A stretch of DNA of 64,000 nucleotides from an uncultured Amylibacter sp. (GTDB lineage: Bacteria; Pseudomonadota; Alphaproteobacteria; Rhodobacterales; Rhodobacteraceae), in the NCBI GenBank assembly GCA_905181935.1, contig CAJIZV010000002.1:62001-126000 (forward strand), written 5' to 3'. Position 1 is the stretch's first letter; each line of letters begins with the position of its first letter. The notes beneath the pieces were generated by a model that saw only the letters and a list, made by a program, of their open reading frames with translations, did no database searches and was not told the DNA's origin. Positions 34,293-43,670 of this stretch are shown piece after piece. The translations under genes and the position numbers were made by a program.

Positions 34293-35177
34293 ATGAGTAA
34301 TTACAATGTTGATTTATCAATTAAACCAGAAATAAAAGCTTTTTTTGATCCAATTACTAATACTATAAGTTATGTGATTTCAGATTTGGTGAGTAAAGCT
34401 TGTGCAGTGATAGATTCTGTATTGGATATTGATTACGCGGCGGGACGTATTTCCTACGAACATGCTGATCTAATCATTAATTATATTACTTCTAAAAAAC
34501 TAAATCTTGAATGGATTATTGAGACACATGTGCATGCAGATCATCTTTCTGCAGCCCCTTACTTACAAGAAAAACTTGGTGGAAAAATTGGGATTAGTGC
34601 AAGAATTATTGAGGTTCAGAATGTCTTTGGTAAGATATTCAATGAAGGAACCGATTTTCAACGTGATGGCTCTCAATTTGATGCTTTGTTCGAAGATAAA
34701 GATCAATATAAAATTGGCACATTAGAGGCATTTGTAATATCAACTCCCGGCCATACACCGGCTTGCATGGTTCACGTGATTGGAAATGCAGCATTTGTGG
34801 GTGACACTTTGTTTATGCCTGATGGTGGCTCTGCAAGAGCTGACTTCCCAGGTGGTGATGCGGGTGAGTTGTATGATTCAATTCAGAAAGTTCTTAGTTT
34901 GCCTGAGGAATTAAGATTATTCATGTGCCATGACTATGGGCCTGGTGGTCGTGACATACAGTGGGAAACAACTGTAAAAGACGAAAAAAATTATAATATC
35001 CACGTAGGGGTTGGGCAAAATAAAGATGCATTCATTAAACTCCGAATTGAAAGGGATGCCACATTAAAAGTTCCTAATCTCATTATTCCTGCACTTCAAG
35101 TTAACATGCGTGCAGGTGAAATTCCTTCTGATGATGAAGGTTACCCAGTTCTCAGGGTACCAATTAATGGGCTTTGA
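34293..35177 (+). CDS. Metallo-beta-lactamase-fold protein, persulfide dioxygenase-like
   Basis: This 294-residue enzyme has the ETHVHADHLSA motif (His79, His81, Asp83, His84), a later TPGHTPACMVH histidine, GDTLF and a CHDYGPGGRD segment, the pattern of ETHE1/Blh-type persulfide dioxygenases. These use a single iron to oxidise glutathione persulfide to sulfite. It lies in the SqrR-controlled operon behind the YeeE genes. Its normal partner, a DUF442 sulfurtransferase, follows only as a decayed copy. Confidence 0.87.
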   Translation: MSNYNVDLSIKPEIKAFFDPITNTISYVISDLVSKACAVIDSVLDIDYAAGRISYEHADLIINYITSKKLNLEWIIETHVHADHLSAAPYLQEKLGGKIGISARIIEVQNVFGKIFNEGTDFQRDGSQFDALFEDKDQYKIGTLEAFVISTPGHTPACMVHVIGNAAFVGDTLFMPDGGSARADFPGGDAGELYDSIQKVLSLPEELRLFMCHDYGPGGRDIQWETTVKDEKNYNIHVGVGQNKDAFIKLRIERDATLKVPNLIIPALQVNMRAGEIPSDDEGYPVLRVPINGL

Positions 35178-35224
35178 TATAATTTACTTTTAGTGAAATA
35201 GCCATTTATGAATGAGAATTAATT

Positions 35225-35516
35225 ATGAAAATTGTACAATTTGATACTCAAATTTTTATTGAGCCACAGATCTTAATTAAAGATATTATTGAATTAAAGG
35301 ACTTGGATGTTGGCATAATTATTTTAGCGCAGACTGAACTTTAAATAGCAGACCAACCAGCATTTTTAGAAATATCAAAAATAGGAAATAAATTAAGTAT
35401 TAAAACCGACCAAATACCTGTCTTACCGAGGCAAATTACTGATCGAAATATCAAAGATTTTTGAAAAAATCATTAAAGCTTCAACTAATACCGTTTTTGC
35501 CTGTTACCGTGGTGGA
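35225..35516 (+). pseudogene. Decayed DUF442 / TIGR01244-type sulfurtransferase
   Basis: The reading frame begins at an ATG and gives a recognisable DUF442 protein only if defects are skipped. There is an in-frame TAA at 35342-35344 after 39 codons. A second stop (TGA at 35462) lies where a T5 run has lost the frame. In the +1 frame the match continues (FEKIIKASTNTVFACYRGG). The conserved ADQPAF and ITD segments are present; the catalytic cysteine loop, normally CRSGTR-like, is damaged and then cut off by the next remnant. In related operons this gene acts with the persulfide dioxygenase. The family match is from memory of the motif pattern. Confidence 0.7.
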
Positions 35517-35853
35517 CTCCAGAACTTTAACAATTCGCATTGATGAAAGTGTATCTTTTGTAAATGCACAATCTCTAGAAGAGCATATATATGATAAAGC
35601 CACTAATTAACCAAGATTGCAAAATGTTATTCTGATGTGTTCATCAGTAAATGCAATGGATATGAGCGCATTTAAATCTCTCGAAGTTATTAATGAACAG
35701 CTAAAATTGAGTGGTGTTAAATTCCATCTCTCAGGAGTAAAAGATACAGTAATAAATAGATCAAAAAAGACTAGCTTATTGATGGATTTAAATGGGTGTA
35801 TTTTTTTCAGCCAACATCAAGAAAATAGCTTCATAAATTCTAATATAAATTAA
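35517..35853 (+). pseudogene. SulP-type anion transporter remnant (C-terminal STAS domain only)
   Basis: The frame with SRTLTIRIDESVSFVNAQSLEE, a stop (TAA at 35608-35610), then VILMCSSVNAMDMSAFKSLEVINEQL continuing to 35853 reads as one STAS domain of a SulP transporter interrupted by a nonsense codon. The membrane part is absent. The piece begins right where the DUF442 remnant breaks off, so a deletion has probably joined the two. The open piece from 35617 (78 codons) is unlikely to be an independent gene. Confidence 0.7.
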
Positions 35854-35879
35854 AAACGATACTTGATTTATATAATAGT

Positions 35880-35915
35880 AAACAAGGAGCTGGAATATTA
35901 TTCAGCTCCTTGTTT
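35880..35915. terminator. Bidirectional hairpin between SulP remnant and htpG
   Basis: A perfect 13-bp stem (AAACAAGGAGCTG / CAGCTCCTTGTTT) with a 10-base loop lies between convergent units, four bases from the htpG stop. It probably ends htpG transcription on the minus strand and also serves the plus strand. Confidence 0.75.
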
Positions 35916-35919
35916 GCAG

Positions 35920-37764
35920 TTAGAGCTTCAGAACTAATTGGATAATATCTTGAGAAAACTGGCGTGTGTCTGTGGGCATTTCGCCATCTTGAATTCTTGC
36001 CTGTTCAAATAATACTCTGCAGGTAGATTCTTGTAAATTAGTACTAAGTGAAGGTAACTTTTTAATAAGTTCATGATTTATGTTTATTTCAAGTACTTTT
36101 TTACTGCCTTCAAACTCTTGACCTTGTGCTTTTAGAATTCGTTCTAGATTGAAATCTAATCCACCTTCACCAGCAATTAATCTAACAGGACTGTCAACAA
36201 GGCTTGATGAAGGCTTAGCATCCTCTATCAAATCACCCAAACATTTTTTAATGAGCGATGTATATATCCCTTCATCTTCTAGTGTGTCATCTTTGTTCTC
36301 TGGAAGATTATCACCTATTATGGAAATATCATATTTGTCTCTTGATATAGAAACGAAGTCTTTTTCTTGGAAAGTTCGCATTTGTGATATCCAAAAAGCA
36401 TCAATTGGGTCAGTCATTAATAAAACATCAATGCCTTTTGCTTTGAAGCCTTCAAGATGGGGACTGTTTTTTGCTTGAGAAAGTGTGTCAGCTGTTAAAT
36501 AGAAAATTTGTTCCTGACCATTTGCGAAAGTCTCTAAATAAGATTTTAAAGTTATAAGTTTATCCTCTTTAAATGAGTGAACTTTGATAATTTCAGCTAT
36601 TTTTTCGCGATTCTCAAAATCTTCATAAAGACCCTCTTTTATAACTTTTCCAAAATTAGACCAAAATGTATCATAAGAAACTTCATCTTTTTTTAATTTT
36701 TTCTTTAATCCTGAAATAATTCGCTTTGTAAGGGCCTTTGAAATCTTTTTTAAAACTGGATTGTTTTGAACCATTTCGCGGCTTACGTTCAAATCTAAAC
36801 TTGATGTGTCGAGGATACCTTTTACAAAACGCAACCAGGAAGGAACAATATCCTGAAGCTCATTACTAATAAATACACGGTTTATATATAGATTAACGTT
36901 TGTTTTTCTTTCTGGCTCAAATAAGTCAAAAGGTGCTTGTGTTGGAATGAATAATAGGTTTGTAAATTCAAGTGTTCCCTCTGATTTATTATGTAAAGTT
37001 AAAAAAGGGTCATCGAATGATCCAAAGTTTGAGTTGTAAAATTCTTTGTATTCCTCTTTGCTTATTTCTTGGGGAGCTTTTGTCCATAAAGCTTTTGCTG
37101 TATTGACCTGTTGGCTCTCACCACCTGTTTCTTTTATTTTAACAGGAACCTGAATATGATCAGAGTACTTTTTAATAAGCGCCTTAATTTTTGTGCTGTC
37201 ACTATATTCTTTAGCGTCTTTTTTTAGGTAAAGCTTAATTGAAGTACCTGTTGTAGCTTCAACTTCAGATTTTGATATTGAATATCCACTTTGGCCATCA
37301 CTTTCCCAAATAGTTGTTAAATTTGATCCTGCCTTACGCGTTGTTACTTCCACAAGGCTCGCGACCATAAATGCAGAATAAAATCCAACACCAAATTGAC
37401 CAATTAAAGTTTGCTCTAAATCTTTTAAATTTTCTTCGTCATTACTTTCTTTAAGAAAATTTGCTGTACCTGATTGGGCAATTGTACCTAGTGTTTCTGA
37501 GAGTTCACTTTCAGAAAGGCCGATACCTGTATCAAAAATCTCAATTGTTTTCTTTTTAGTGTTAACTATAATTTCAATTTGGTCACCTTCTGGATTTAGT
37601 ATGTTTGGTGTTGTCTGTCCAAGAAAACGACGTTTTTGAATAGCATCAGATGCATTAGATAAAAGCTCTCTCAAGAAAATATCTCTGTCTGAATACAAAG
37701 AATTAATCACTATATTAAGTATTTTACCTGTATCAGCTTCAAAGGATTGTGTGAATTTTTTCAT
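35920..37764 (-). CDS. htpG: Molecular chaperone HtpG (Hsp90)
   Basis: This 614-residue cytosolic Hsp90 chaperone has the N-terminal ATPase domain with LRELLSNASDAI, IFDTGIGLS and GQFGVGFYSAF, a middle domain with LFIPTQAPFDLFE and NVSREMVQNN, and a dimerisation domain. The length agrees with bacterial HtpG. I use the ATG at 37764 (GGAG upstream) rather than 37776, where no ribosome site precedes. It stands alone between convergent remnants and a gene-free gap. Confidence 0.95.
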   Translation of the reverse strand: MKKFTQSFEADTGKILNIVINSLYSDRDIFLRELLSNASDAIQKRRFLGQTTPNILNPEGDQIEIIVNTKKKTIEIFDTGIGLSESELSETLGTIAQSGTANFLKESNDEENLKDLEQTLIGQFGVGFYSAFMVASLVEVTTRKAGSNLTTIWESDGQSGYSISKSEVEATTGTSIKLYLKKDAKEYSDSTKIKALIKKYSDHIQVPVKIKETGGESQQVNTAKALWTKAPQEISKEEYKEFYNSNFGSFDDPFLTLHNKSEGTLEFTNLLFIPTQAPFDLFEPERKTNVNLYINRVFISNELQDIVPSWLRFVKGILDTSSLDLNVSREMVQNNPVLKKISKALTKRIISGLKKKLKKDEVSYDTFWSNFGKVIKEGLYEDFENREKIAEIIKVHSFKEDKLITLKSYLETFANGQEQIFYLTADTLSQAKNSPHLEGFKAKGIDVLLMTDPIDAFWISQMRTFQEKDFVSISRDKYDISIIGDNLPENKDDTLEDEGIYTSLIKKCLGDLIEDAKPSSSLVDSPVRLIAGEGGLDFNLERILKAQGQEFEGSKKVLEININHELIKKLPSLSTNLQESTCRVLFEQARIQDGEMPTDTRQFSQDIIQLVLKL

Positions 37765-38214
37765 GAGTTTCTCCATTATTTTTATATGATTTAAGCAAGT
37801 TTAATTAAGAGTTCAAGGCACAACTAGATCATATAATTATGAGTGTTTATTATTCTAAAATAAAATAAATAATTTTGATGACTATTTAAGTTTGTATTTA
37901 TAGAAAAGGATATTTTGAGCCTGATGTGTGTATACCTAATTTATAATTTTTGTATAAAATTAAATAATATTTTTAGTGAGTCTGTAGTATTAAAAAGCAA
38001 AATATTTATGAATGGGTACTCAGTTTTACGATTTTGATTATAGAAAATGTAAGCTGAGTATTTTATAACCTGAGCGATGAAACATAATAATTAATAAACT
38101 AAGCACTGATCTTTGAAAATATTAATCAGAAGTTTTATTTATTCTATTATGCACCTAATGTTAATTTCTAAATTTAGATGTACGTAAAGATATTTATAAA
38201 AGGTTTTAATAGTT
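37765..38214. other. Gene-free AT-rich gap (450 bases)
   Basis: This is a divergent promoter region between htpG and the aldose epimerase. I find no credible ORF, RNA or strong hairpin. A CTTGAA box on the minus strand (37812-37817) resembles the -35 element of heat-shock sigma-32 promoters, as expected for htpG, but I cannot place a matching -10 at the right distance. Confidence 0.4.
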
Positions 38215-39207
38215 ATGAAACACATAGGCATAGCCAATAATGGGTCCGAAATAATACAAATAGAGCTTAAGCGTGAAGATTTATCAATTAAGCTGTTAAG
38301 TTTAGGAGCATGTTTGCAAGATTTACGTTTGGAAGCATTTTCTCACTCGCTGGTCTTAGGATATCCTGATGCTAATTCGTATTTATCAAATGTAAATTAT
38401 TTTGGAGCTACTATAGGTCCATTTGCTAATAGATTGGCAAATGGACAGGCGGTAGTTTTAGGTAAGTTGATAGAATTAGATCGTAACACCCAAAATGGTG
38501 ATCATTTGCATGGTGGCCTTGATGGTGTTCATTTATTAAATTGGAATGTTATCGAACATTCTAATTATCATGTAATTTTTGAATTAAATGTAGAGAGTAA
38601 TCATATGGGGTTGCCCGGTAATATGAATATCTTAACGACTTATAAGTTGCTGGAGGATCAAAGTCTTGAAGTAGACATCGTGGTTCAAAGTGATATTTCC
38701 ACGTTATGCAGCTTTTGCCATCATAGTTACTTCAATCTTACAGGACGAGCTGATATTTCTGGGCATCAATTGCAGGTATTTGCCGACCTCTATTTACCAG
38801 TGAATCAAAACACTATTCCTACAGGTGAAATCACAAGTGTAGTTAATACAAATCTTGATTTTCGTCAAAAAAAAAATCTATCCTTACACATTCCTCTAGA
38901 TCATAATTTTTGTATATCAAATAAACGAGAACACATGCGGAAAGTGGCTATTTTATCAACCTTAGACCAAAGGTTGGAAATGCATCTTTTTAGTACTGAA
39001 CCTGGATTGCAAGTATATACTGGTCAAGGAATTAAAAGTGATGGTCCAATTGGAAATTCTGGCTCATCATATATACCCTTTAGTGGAGTGGCTCTTGAAC
39101 CACAGTTATGGCCAGATGCCCCACATCATGATGCATTTCCCTCAGCTATATTGTTAGCAGATAATGTATATCGCAATGTTTCAAAATTTACATTCAAACA
39201 AAATTAA
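38215..39207 (+). CDS. galM: Aldose 1-epimerase (galactose mutarotase)
   Basis: This 330-residue cytosolic enzyme interconverts alpha and beta forms of hexoses. Family landmarks are NYFGATIGPFANRLANG, GDHLHGGLDG, the catalytic-type histidine in CHHSYFNLTG, and the glutamate in SGVALEPQLWPDAPHH. The length is typical. AAAGG stands 12 bases before the start. It is convergent with the DeoR-type repressor and probably part of the same sugar/polyol region. Confidence 0.9.
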   Translation: MKHIGIANNGSEIIQIELKREDLSIKLLSLGACLQDLRLEAFSHSLVLGYPDANSYLSNVNYFGATIGPFANRLANGQAVVLGKLIELDRNTQNGDHLHGGLDGVHLLNWNVIEHSNYHVIFELNVESNHMGLPGNMNILTTYKLLEDQSLEVDIVVQSDISTLCSFCHHSYFNLTGRADISGHQLQVFADLYLPVNQNTIPTGEITSVVNTNLDFRQKKNLSLHIPLDHNFCISNKREHMRKVAILSTLDQRLEMHLFSTEPGLQVYTGQGIKSDGPIGNSGSSYIPFSGVALEPQLWPDAPHHDAFPSAILLADNVYRNVSKFTFKQN

Positions 39208-39233
39208 TCATTATGATTTTTTGGATTTTTCTC

Positions 39234-39992
39234 CTAATAACTTATGACCTCAGTTTTCCAAGTGTCACACTTAATCAAAAGTCCATTGGGTAATTTTACG
39301 TCTGTAAAAAGAAAGTTTACATCGGAAAGAGAGCAAATTGTTAATGGCGCTTTGCGCTCAAATTTGTGGTAATCTGCCACAACCATAACTTGCCGAGACC
39401 TTTGAATTGCAGTGCTGCTTACCATAATTTCCTGTCCATCAAAATCAAGAAGATCTCCGTCTGCATCGATTGCTGAGCATCCCAATATTGAGTAGTCAAA
39501 TTTAAATTGTTTTACCATATCGACTGTTAGTCCTCCTACGATTCCCCCATCGGCCCGTCGTAGCACACCGCCTGCTAAAATGATTTCACAACTTTTATTA
39601 GTTGACAAAATATTAGCAATATTAAGGTTGTTTGTTACTATAAGAAGATTTTCGTGATCTAATAACTCCCTTGCAACTGCCTCGGTAGTAGTTCCAATAT
39701 TCATAAAAACTGATGCGCCATTAGGTATTTTTTGAGCACATCTTATAGCTATTGCTTTCTTACTATTTTTATTTAGCCGGCGGCGTTCTTCATATAAAAT
39801 ATTTATAACACCAGATGGGATAACTGCCCCACCATGAACGCGCTCTAATCGGCCCATTTCAGCTAATTCTGAGAGATCGCGCCTAATTGTTTGAACTGTA
39901 ACATTATATAGCTCAGCAAGCCCATCTACAGTTACTTTACCTTCTTTACGAGCAATCGAAAGTATCTCTTTATGTCTAAAATTTGAGGCCAT
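39234..39992 (-). CDS. glpR: DeoR-family transcriptional repressor, GlpR-like
   Basis: This 252-residue repressor has an N-terminal DeoR helix-turn-helix (about 5-57; VDGLAELYNVTVQTIRRDLSELAEMGRLERVHGGA) and a C-terminal sugar-phosphate sensor domain with FMNIGTTTEAVARELL and the ILAGG and KFDYSILGCSAIDADG motifs. It is divergent from glpD, so control by glycerol-3-phosphate is likely. GGAG precedes the start. The symbol is given from context; related DeoR regulators for other sugars look similar. Confidence 0.82.
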   Translation of the reverse strand: MASNFRHKEILSIARKEGKVTVDGLAELYNVTVQTIRRDLSELAEMGRLERVHGGAVIPSGVINILYEERRRLNKNSKKAIAIRCAQKIPNGASVFMNIGTTTEAVARELLDHENLLIVTNNLNIANILSTNKSCEIILAGGVLRRADGGIVGGLTVDMVKQFKFDYSILGCSAIDADGDLLDFDGQEIMVSSTAIQRSRQVMVVADYHKFERKAPLTICSLSDVNFLFTDVKLPNGLLIKCDTWKTEVISY

Positions 39993-40213
39993 ATTTTCAG
40001 CTCCTGGTAAGCAAATTTTATAGATTGAACATTTATTTCTCTAATCAATCAGACAATTGGCTACAGCGTCAAGAGCTCAAAGTCTGATTGTGTACAAAGA
40101 TATGGTTAATAAGTTTAATGCGAACTATAAAATACTTTATCCATAAGAAAATGTATTTTAACCGAAAGAATTCGAACATTCGTTATTGATAAAAAGCCTA
40201 TTTGTGCTATTTA

Positions 40214-40253
40214 TATTTTTATATTTTTATATTTTTATATTTTTATATTTTTA
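40214..40253. repeat. Tandem 8-base repeat upstream of glpD
   Basis: Five uninterrupted copies of TATTTTTA end 33 bases before the glpD start. Such A/T-only tracts bend DNA and may change copy number by slippage, which would shift promoter spacing. Confidence 0.85.
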
Positions 40254-40286
40254 TAATTTATGTAAATTTTTGTAGGATAAATTTTT

Positions 40287-41858
40287 ATGACACAACGTGC
40301 TAACCTTGACATAATTGATATCTTTGTCATTGGTGGTGGTATTAATGGATGTGGCATTGCCCGGGATGCGGCAGGTCGAGGATTAACTGTAGAATTAGCT
40401 GAAATGAATGATCTAGCCTCTGCGACGTCATCAGCATCTACTAAGCTTTTCCATGGGGGTTTACGTTATCTTGAGTATTGGGAGGTTCGCCTTGTTCGTG
40501 AGGCCCTTATTGAACGTGAAACTCTTTTAAGGGCTATGCCACATATATCTTGGCCAATGAGATTTGTACTACCGTATCATAAAGACATGCGGTTTGATGG
40601 CGATACACCAACATCTAGATTATTAAATATCTTAATGCCTTGGATGAAGGGGCGTCGCCCAGCTTGGCTCATTAGGTTCGGTCTATTTTTGTATGATAAT
40701 TTGGGTGGAAGAGAAATCCTAAAAGGTACGAGCTCATTGAATTTATCTGGTTCACCCGAAGGCAAACCATTACATAAACGCTTTTTAAAAGCTTACGAAT
40801 ATTCAGATTGCTGGATTGAAGATAGCCGGTTAGTTATTTTGAATGCTCGTGATGCAGAAATGCGCGGTGCAAAAATCAATGTTAGAACAAAAGTTACTGC
40901 CGCAGAACAGGTTGATAATGTTTGGCAGATTACTTTAGAACCAGAAGGTGGTGGAGCAAAGCGTATTGTACGAGCGAAAATAATTGTGAATGCTGGCGGA
41001 CCTTGGGTGGGAGACATTATATGTAATACACTACGTATAAATACTACAGAAGGCGTTCGGCTTGTGCGTGGAAGTCATATTATAACGAAGAAATTATATG
41101 AACATGATAAATGTTATTTTTTTCAAGGAGAGGATGGACGAATTATTTTTACAATTCCTTATGAGACAGATTTTACATTAATAGGAACAACAGATGTTGA
41201 GCATTCGGATGTATTTGAAAAACCAATTTGTACTCAAGAAGAACAAGAATATTTAGTCAAATTTGTATCCAAATATTTAGAGAAAACAGTTACTGTCGAT
41301 GATATCATTCATACTTATTCTGGGGTGCGCCCTTTGTATGATGATCGTGCAATGTCTGCAACGGCAGCTACCCGTGATTATGTTTTAAAAGTAGATGAAA
41401 CAGTGGGAGCACCAATCTTAAACGTATTTGGTGGTAAAATAACTACATATCGCAAATTGGCAGAAAGTGCTTTGAAAAAACTCGAAAACTTTTTGCCGAT
41501 TGACGATAAGCCTTGGACTGCTGGAGTTCCGTTACCAGGAGGAGCTTTTCCTGTAGACGGTGTACTGGTATTAATTAAAGAGTTAAAGGAAACATATTCA
41601 TTTTTAGATACTTTCTGGGCATCGAGATTGGTTAAAGCTTATGGTCTCGAAGCATTTGATGTTTTAGGAAATGCAATGACCCAAAATGATCTTGGTATAT
41701 ATTTTGGCGCAAGCTTAACTGAACGTGAAGTTAATTGGTTAATTCAAAAAGAATATGCGCGTAGTGCTGATGATATTATTTGGCGTCGTTCAAAATTAGG
41801 CTTACGATTAACATCTATTGAAATAAGTACTCTAAATAAATGGATGGAGAATATCTAA
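40287..41858 (+). CDS. glpD: Aerobic glycerol-3-phosphate dehydrogenase
   Basis: This 523-residue membrane-associated flavoprotein oxidises glycerol-3-phosphate to dihydroxyacetone phosphate and passes electrons to quinone. It has the FAD-binding GGGINGCGIARDAAGRG near residue 12, SSASTKLFHGGLRYLEYWEVRLVREAL, typical for GlpD, and RLVRGSHI and VFGGKITTYRKLAE later. The length agrees with E. coli GlpD. It is divergent from the GlpR-like repressor, with a repeat-rich leader. glpK follows in the same direction after 193 bases. Confidence 0.94.
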   Translation: MTQRANLDIIDIFVIGGGINGCGIARDAAGRGLTVELAEMNDLASATSSASTKLFHGGLRYLEYWEVRLVREALIERETLLRAMPHISWPMRFVLPYHKDMRFDGDTPTSRLLNILMPWMKGRRPAWLIRFGLFLYDNLGGREILKGTSSLNLSGSPEGKPLHKRFLKAYEYSDCWIEDSRLVILNARDAEMRGAKINVRTKVTAAEQVDNVWQITLEPEGGGAKRIVRAKIIVNAGGPWVGDIICNTLRINTTEGVRLVRGSHIITKKLYEHDKCYFFQGEDGRIIFTIPYETDFTLIGTTDVEHSDVFEKPICTQEEQEYLVKFVSKYLEKTVTVDDIIHTYSGVRPLYDDRAMSATAATRDYVLKVDETVGAPILNVFGGKITTYRKLAESALKKLENFLPIDDKPWTAGVPLPGGAFPVDGVLVLIKELKETYSFLDTFWASRLVKAYGLEAFDVLGNAMTQNDLGIYFGASLTEREVNWLIQKEYARSADDIIWRRSKLGLRLTSIEISTLNKWMENI

Positions 41859-41969
41859 TAGTTGCATTTCATAGATCTCTTTTGGAATAATAGATTTTTT
41901 ATATTGCATATTTAAAATAAATATTCTTTTGAGTTGATAATTGTAGCTTACAAGTTACTTTCTGTAAAT

Positions 41970-42000
41970 ATTTTTTATTATTTTTTATTATTTTTTAATT
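41970..42000. repeat. T-rich tandem repeat upstream of glpK
   Basis: Two perfect copies of the 10-base unit TTTTTTATTA and a partial third lie about 50 bases before the glpK start. A different A/T repeat stands before glpD. Confidence 0.75.
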
Positions 42001-42051
42001 GGTTATACTTTTTTATTATTACTTTTTGGACCCAAAGCATTAAGGCTATAT

Positions 42052-43539
42052 ATGACTTATATTCTTGCAATCGACCAAGGTACAACATCAACCAGAGCTA
42101 TTTTGTTTGATGAAAAAATGATCCCAGTTGGTACTAAGCAAATAGAATTTAAACAATATTTCCCTAAATCTGGCTGGGTTGAACATGATCCTCAAGACCT
42201 CTGGTCAACTACATTAGAAACGTGTGGTAGTGCTATAAAAAGTGCAGGTATTAAATCTTCAGAAATTACTGCTATTGGAATTACTAATCAGCGTGAGACT
42301 GTAATTGTATGGGATAAAATAACGGGAAAGCCAATTTACAATGCAATTGTTTGGCAAGATCGGAGAACTTCGGATCTGTGTGAAGTTTTGCGTGATAAGG
42401 GTCATGAGGTAATGATTACTGAACGTACAGGTCTTTTAATTGATCCTTATTTTTCAAGTACAAAACTTAAGTGGATATTAGATAATATTAAAGGCGCGCG
42501 TGACAGAGCTCTAAAAGGTGATTTATTATTTGGTACTGTAGATAGCTTTTTGATTTGGAAGTTAACAGGTGGAGTAGTTCATGCAACCGATGCTACAAAT
42601 GCTGCTAGAACAATGTTATATGATATACGAAAAGGGCGGTGGAGCAAAACAATCTGTGATTTACTTGACATACCAATGCAGATGTTGCCTCAGGTCAAGG
42701 ATTGCGCTGATGATTTTGGAGAGACCTCTGCTGATTTATTTAATGCCTCCATTCCCATTTGTGGAGTTGCGGGTGATCAGCAAGCAGCTACGATAGGTCA
42801 AGCTTGTTTTCAACCTGGTATGATGAAATCAACTTATGGTACTGGTTGTTTTGCTTTGTTAAATACAGGTGAAACGCCAGTTGTGTCTCAAAATAGATTA
42901 CTTACCACAATTGCTTATCAGTTAAATGGAAAGCCAACCTATGCCCTTGAGGGGTCAATCTTTGTCGCGGGTGCTGTTGTTCAATGGTTACGCGACAGTC
43001 TAAAAATTATTGATGAGGCAGCACAGACTCAATCTTTAGCACAGAAGGCAGATCCACATCAGAATGTTATCATTGTCCCTGCCTTTGTAGGCTTAGGTGC
43101 CCCTTACTGGAATGCTAAATGTCGAGGAGCCATATTTGGATTAACCCGTGGATCCGGGGTTCCAGAAATGGCCAAGGCTTCTCTTGAAAGTGTCGGCTAT
43201 CAGACCCGTGATTTGTTGGAAGCGATGTCTGCAGACTGGGAGGTAATTGGTATGGAATCAATCTTACGTGTTGACGGTGGAATGTCATCTAGTGATTGGG
43301 CTATGCAGTTTTTATCAGATATTATTGGAGCGCCAGTAGACCGCCCAGCTATGTTGGAAACTACTGCATTAGGCGTCGCTTGGCTTGCTGGAATGCATAA
43401 AGGAGTATATCCAGACCAAGAAGAATTTGCTGCCCAGTGGTCTCAAGAAATTCAATTCACCCCAAATATGAGTGAAGATCAACGCCAATCAAAATATTTG
43501 GTATGGAAAAAAGCTGTACATGCAGCTCTTAGTGTTTAA
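42052..43539 (+). CDS. glpK: Glycerol kinase
   Basis: This 495-residue FGGY kinase converts glycerol to glycerol-3-phosphate with ATP. It has the N-terminal [31 protein letters not shown] and QDRRTSD, and the C-terminal [19 protein letters not shown], all diagnostic for GlpK. Its product is the substrate of GlpD upstream. No glycerol facilitator gene lies in the window, so entry of glycerol or glycerol-3-phosphate depends on something elsewhere or on diffusion. Confidence 0.94.
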   Translation: MTYILAIDQGTTSTRAILFDEKMIPVGTKQIEFKQYFPKSGWVEHDPQDLWSTTLETCGSAIKSAGIKSSEITAIGITNQRETVIVWDKITGKPIYNAIVWQDRRTSDLCEVLRDKGHEVMITERTGLLIDPYFSSTKLKWILDNIKGARDRALKGDLLFGTVDSFLIWKLTGGVVHATDATNAARTMLYDIRKGRWSKTICDLLDIPMQMLPQVKDCADDFGETSADLFNASIPICGVAGDQQAATIGQACFQPGMMKSTYGTGCFALLNTGETPVVSQNRLLTTIAYQLNGKPTYALEGSIFVAGAVVQWLRDSLKIIDEAAQTQSLAQKADPHQNVIIVPAFVGLGAPYWNAKCRGAIFGLTRGSGVPEMAKASLESVGYQTRDLLEAMSADWEVIGMESILRVDGGMSSSDWAMQFLSDIIGAPVDRPAMLETTALGVAWLAGMHKGVYPDQEEFAAQWSQEIQFTPNMSEDQRQSKYLVWKKAVHAALSV

Positions 43540-43670
43540 TTGATGTTTAATATCAACTTATAGTGTTTTTACTTAGATATTTGGAGGTTTAGGATATTTA
43601 ATTTACTTAAGAACTACCATTCTTAAAGCTGTCTCAGTCTGAACTATAAATTCTAAAGCTAGGATATTTA

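Noticed and set aside
35617..35853. Independent small STAS-domain protein
   Set aside because: The first half of the same STAS domain lies directly upstream in frame, cut off by a stop, so it is better read as part of a broken SulP gene.
40214..40253. Possible CRISPR-like array
   Set aside because: The units are 8 bases long with no spacers; it is a simple tandem repeat.
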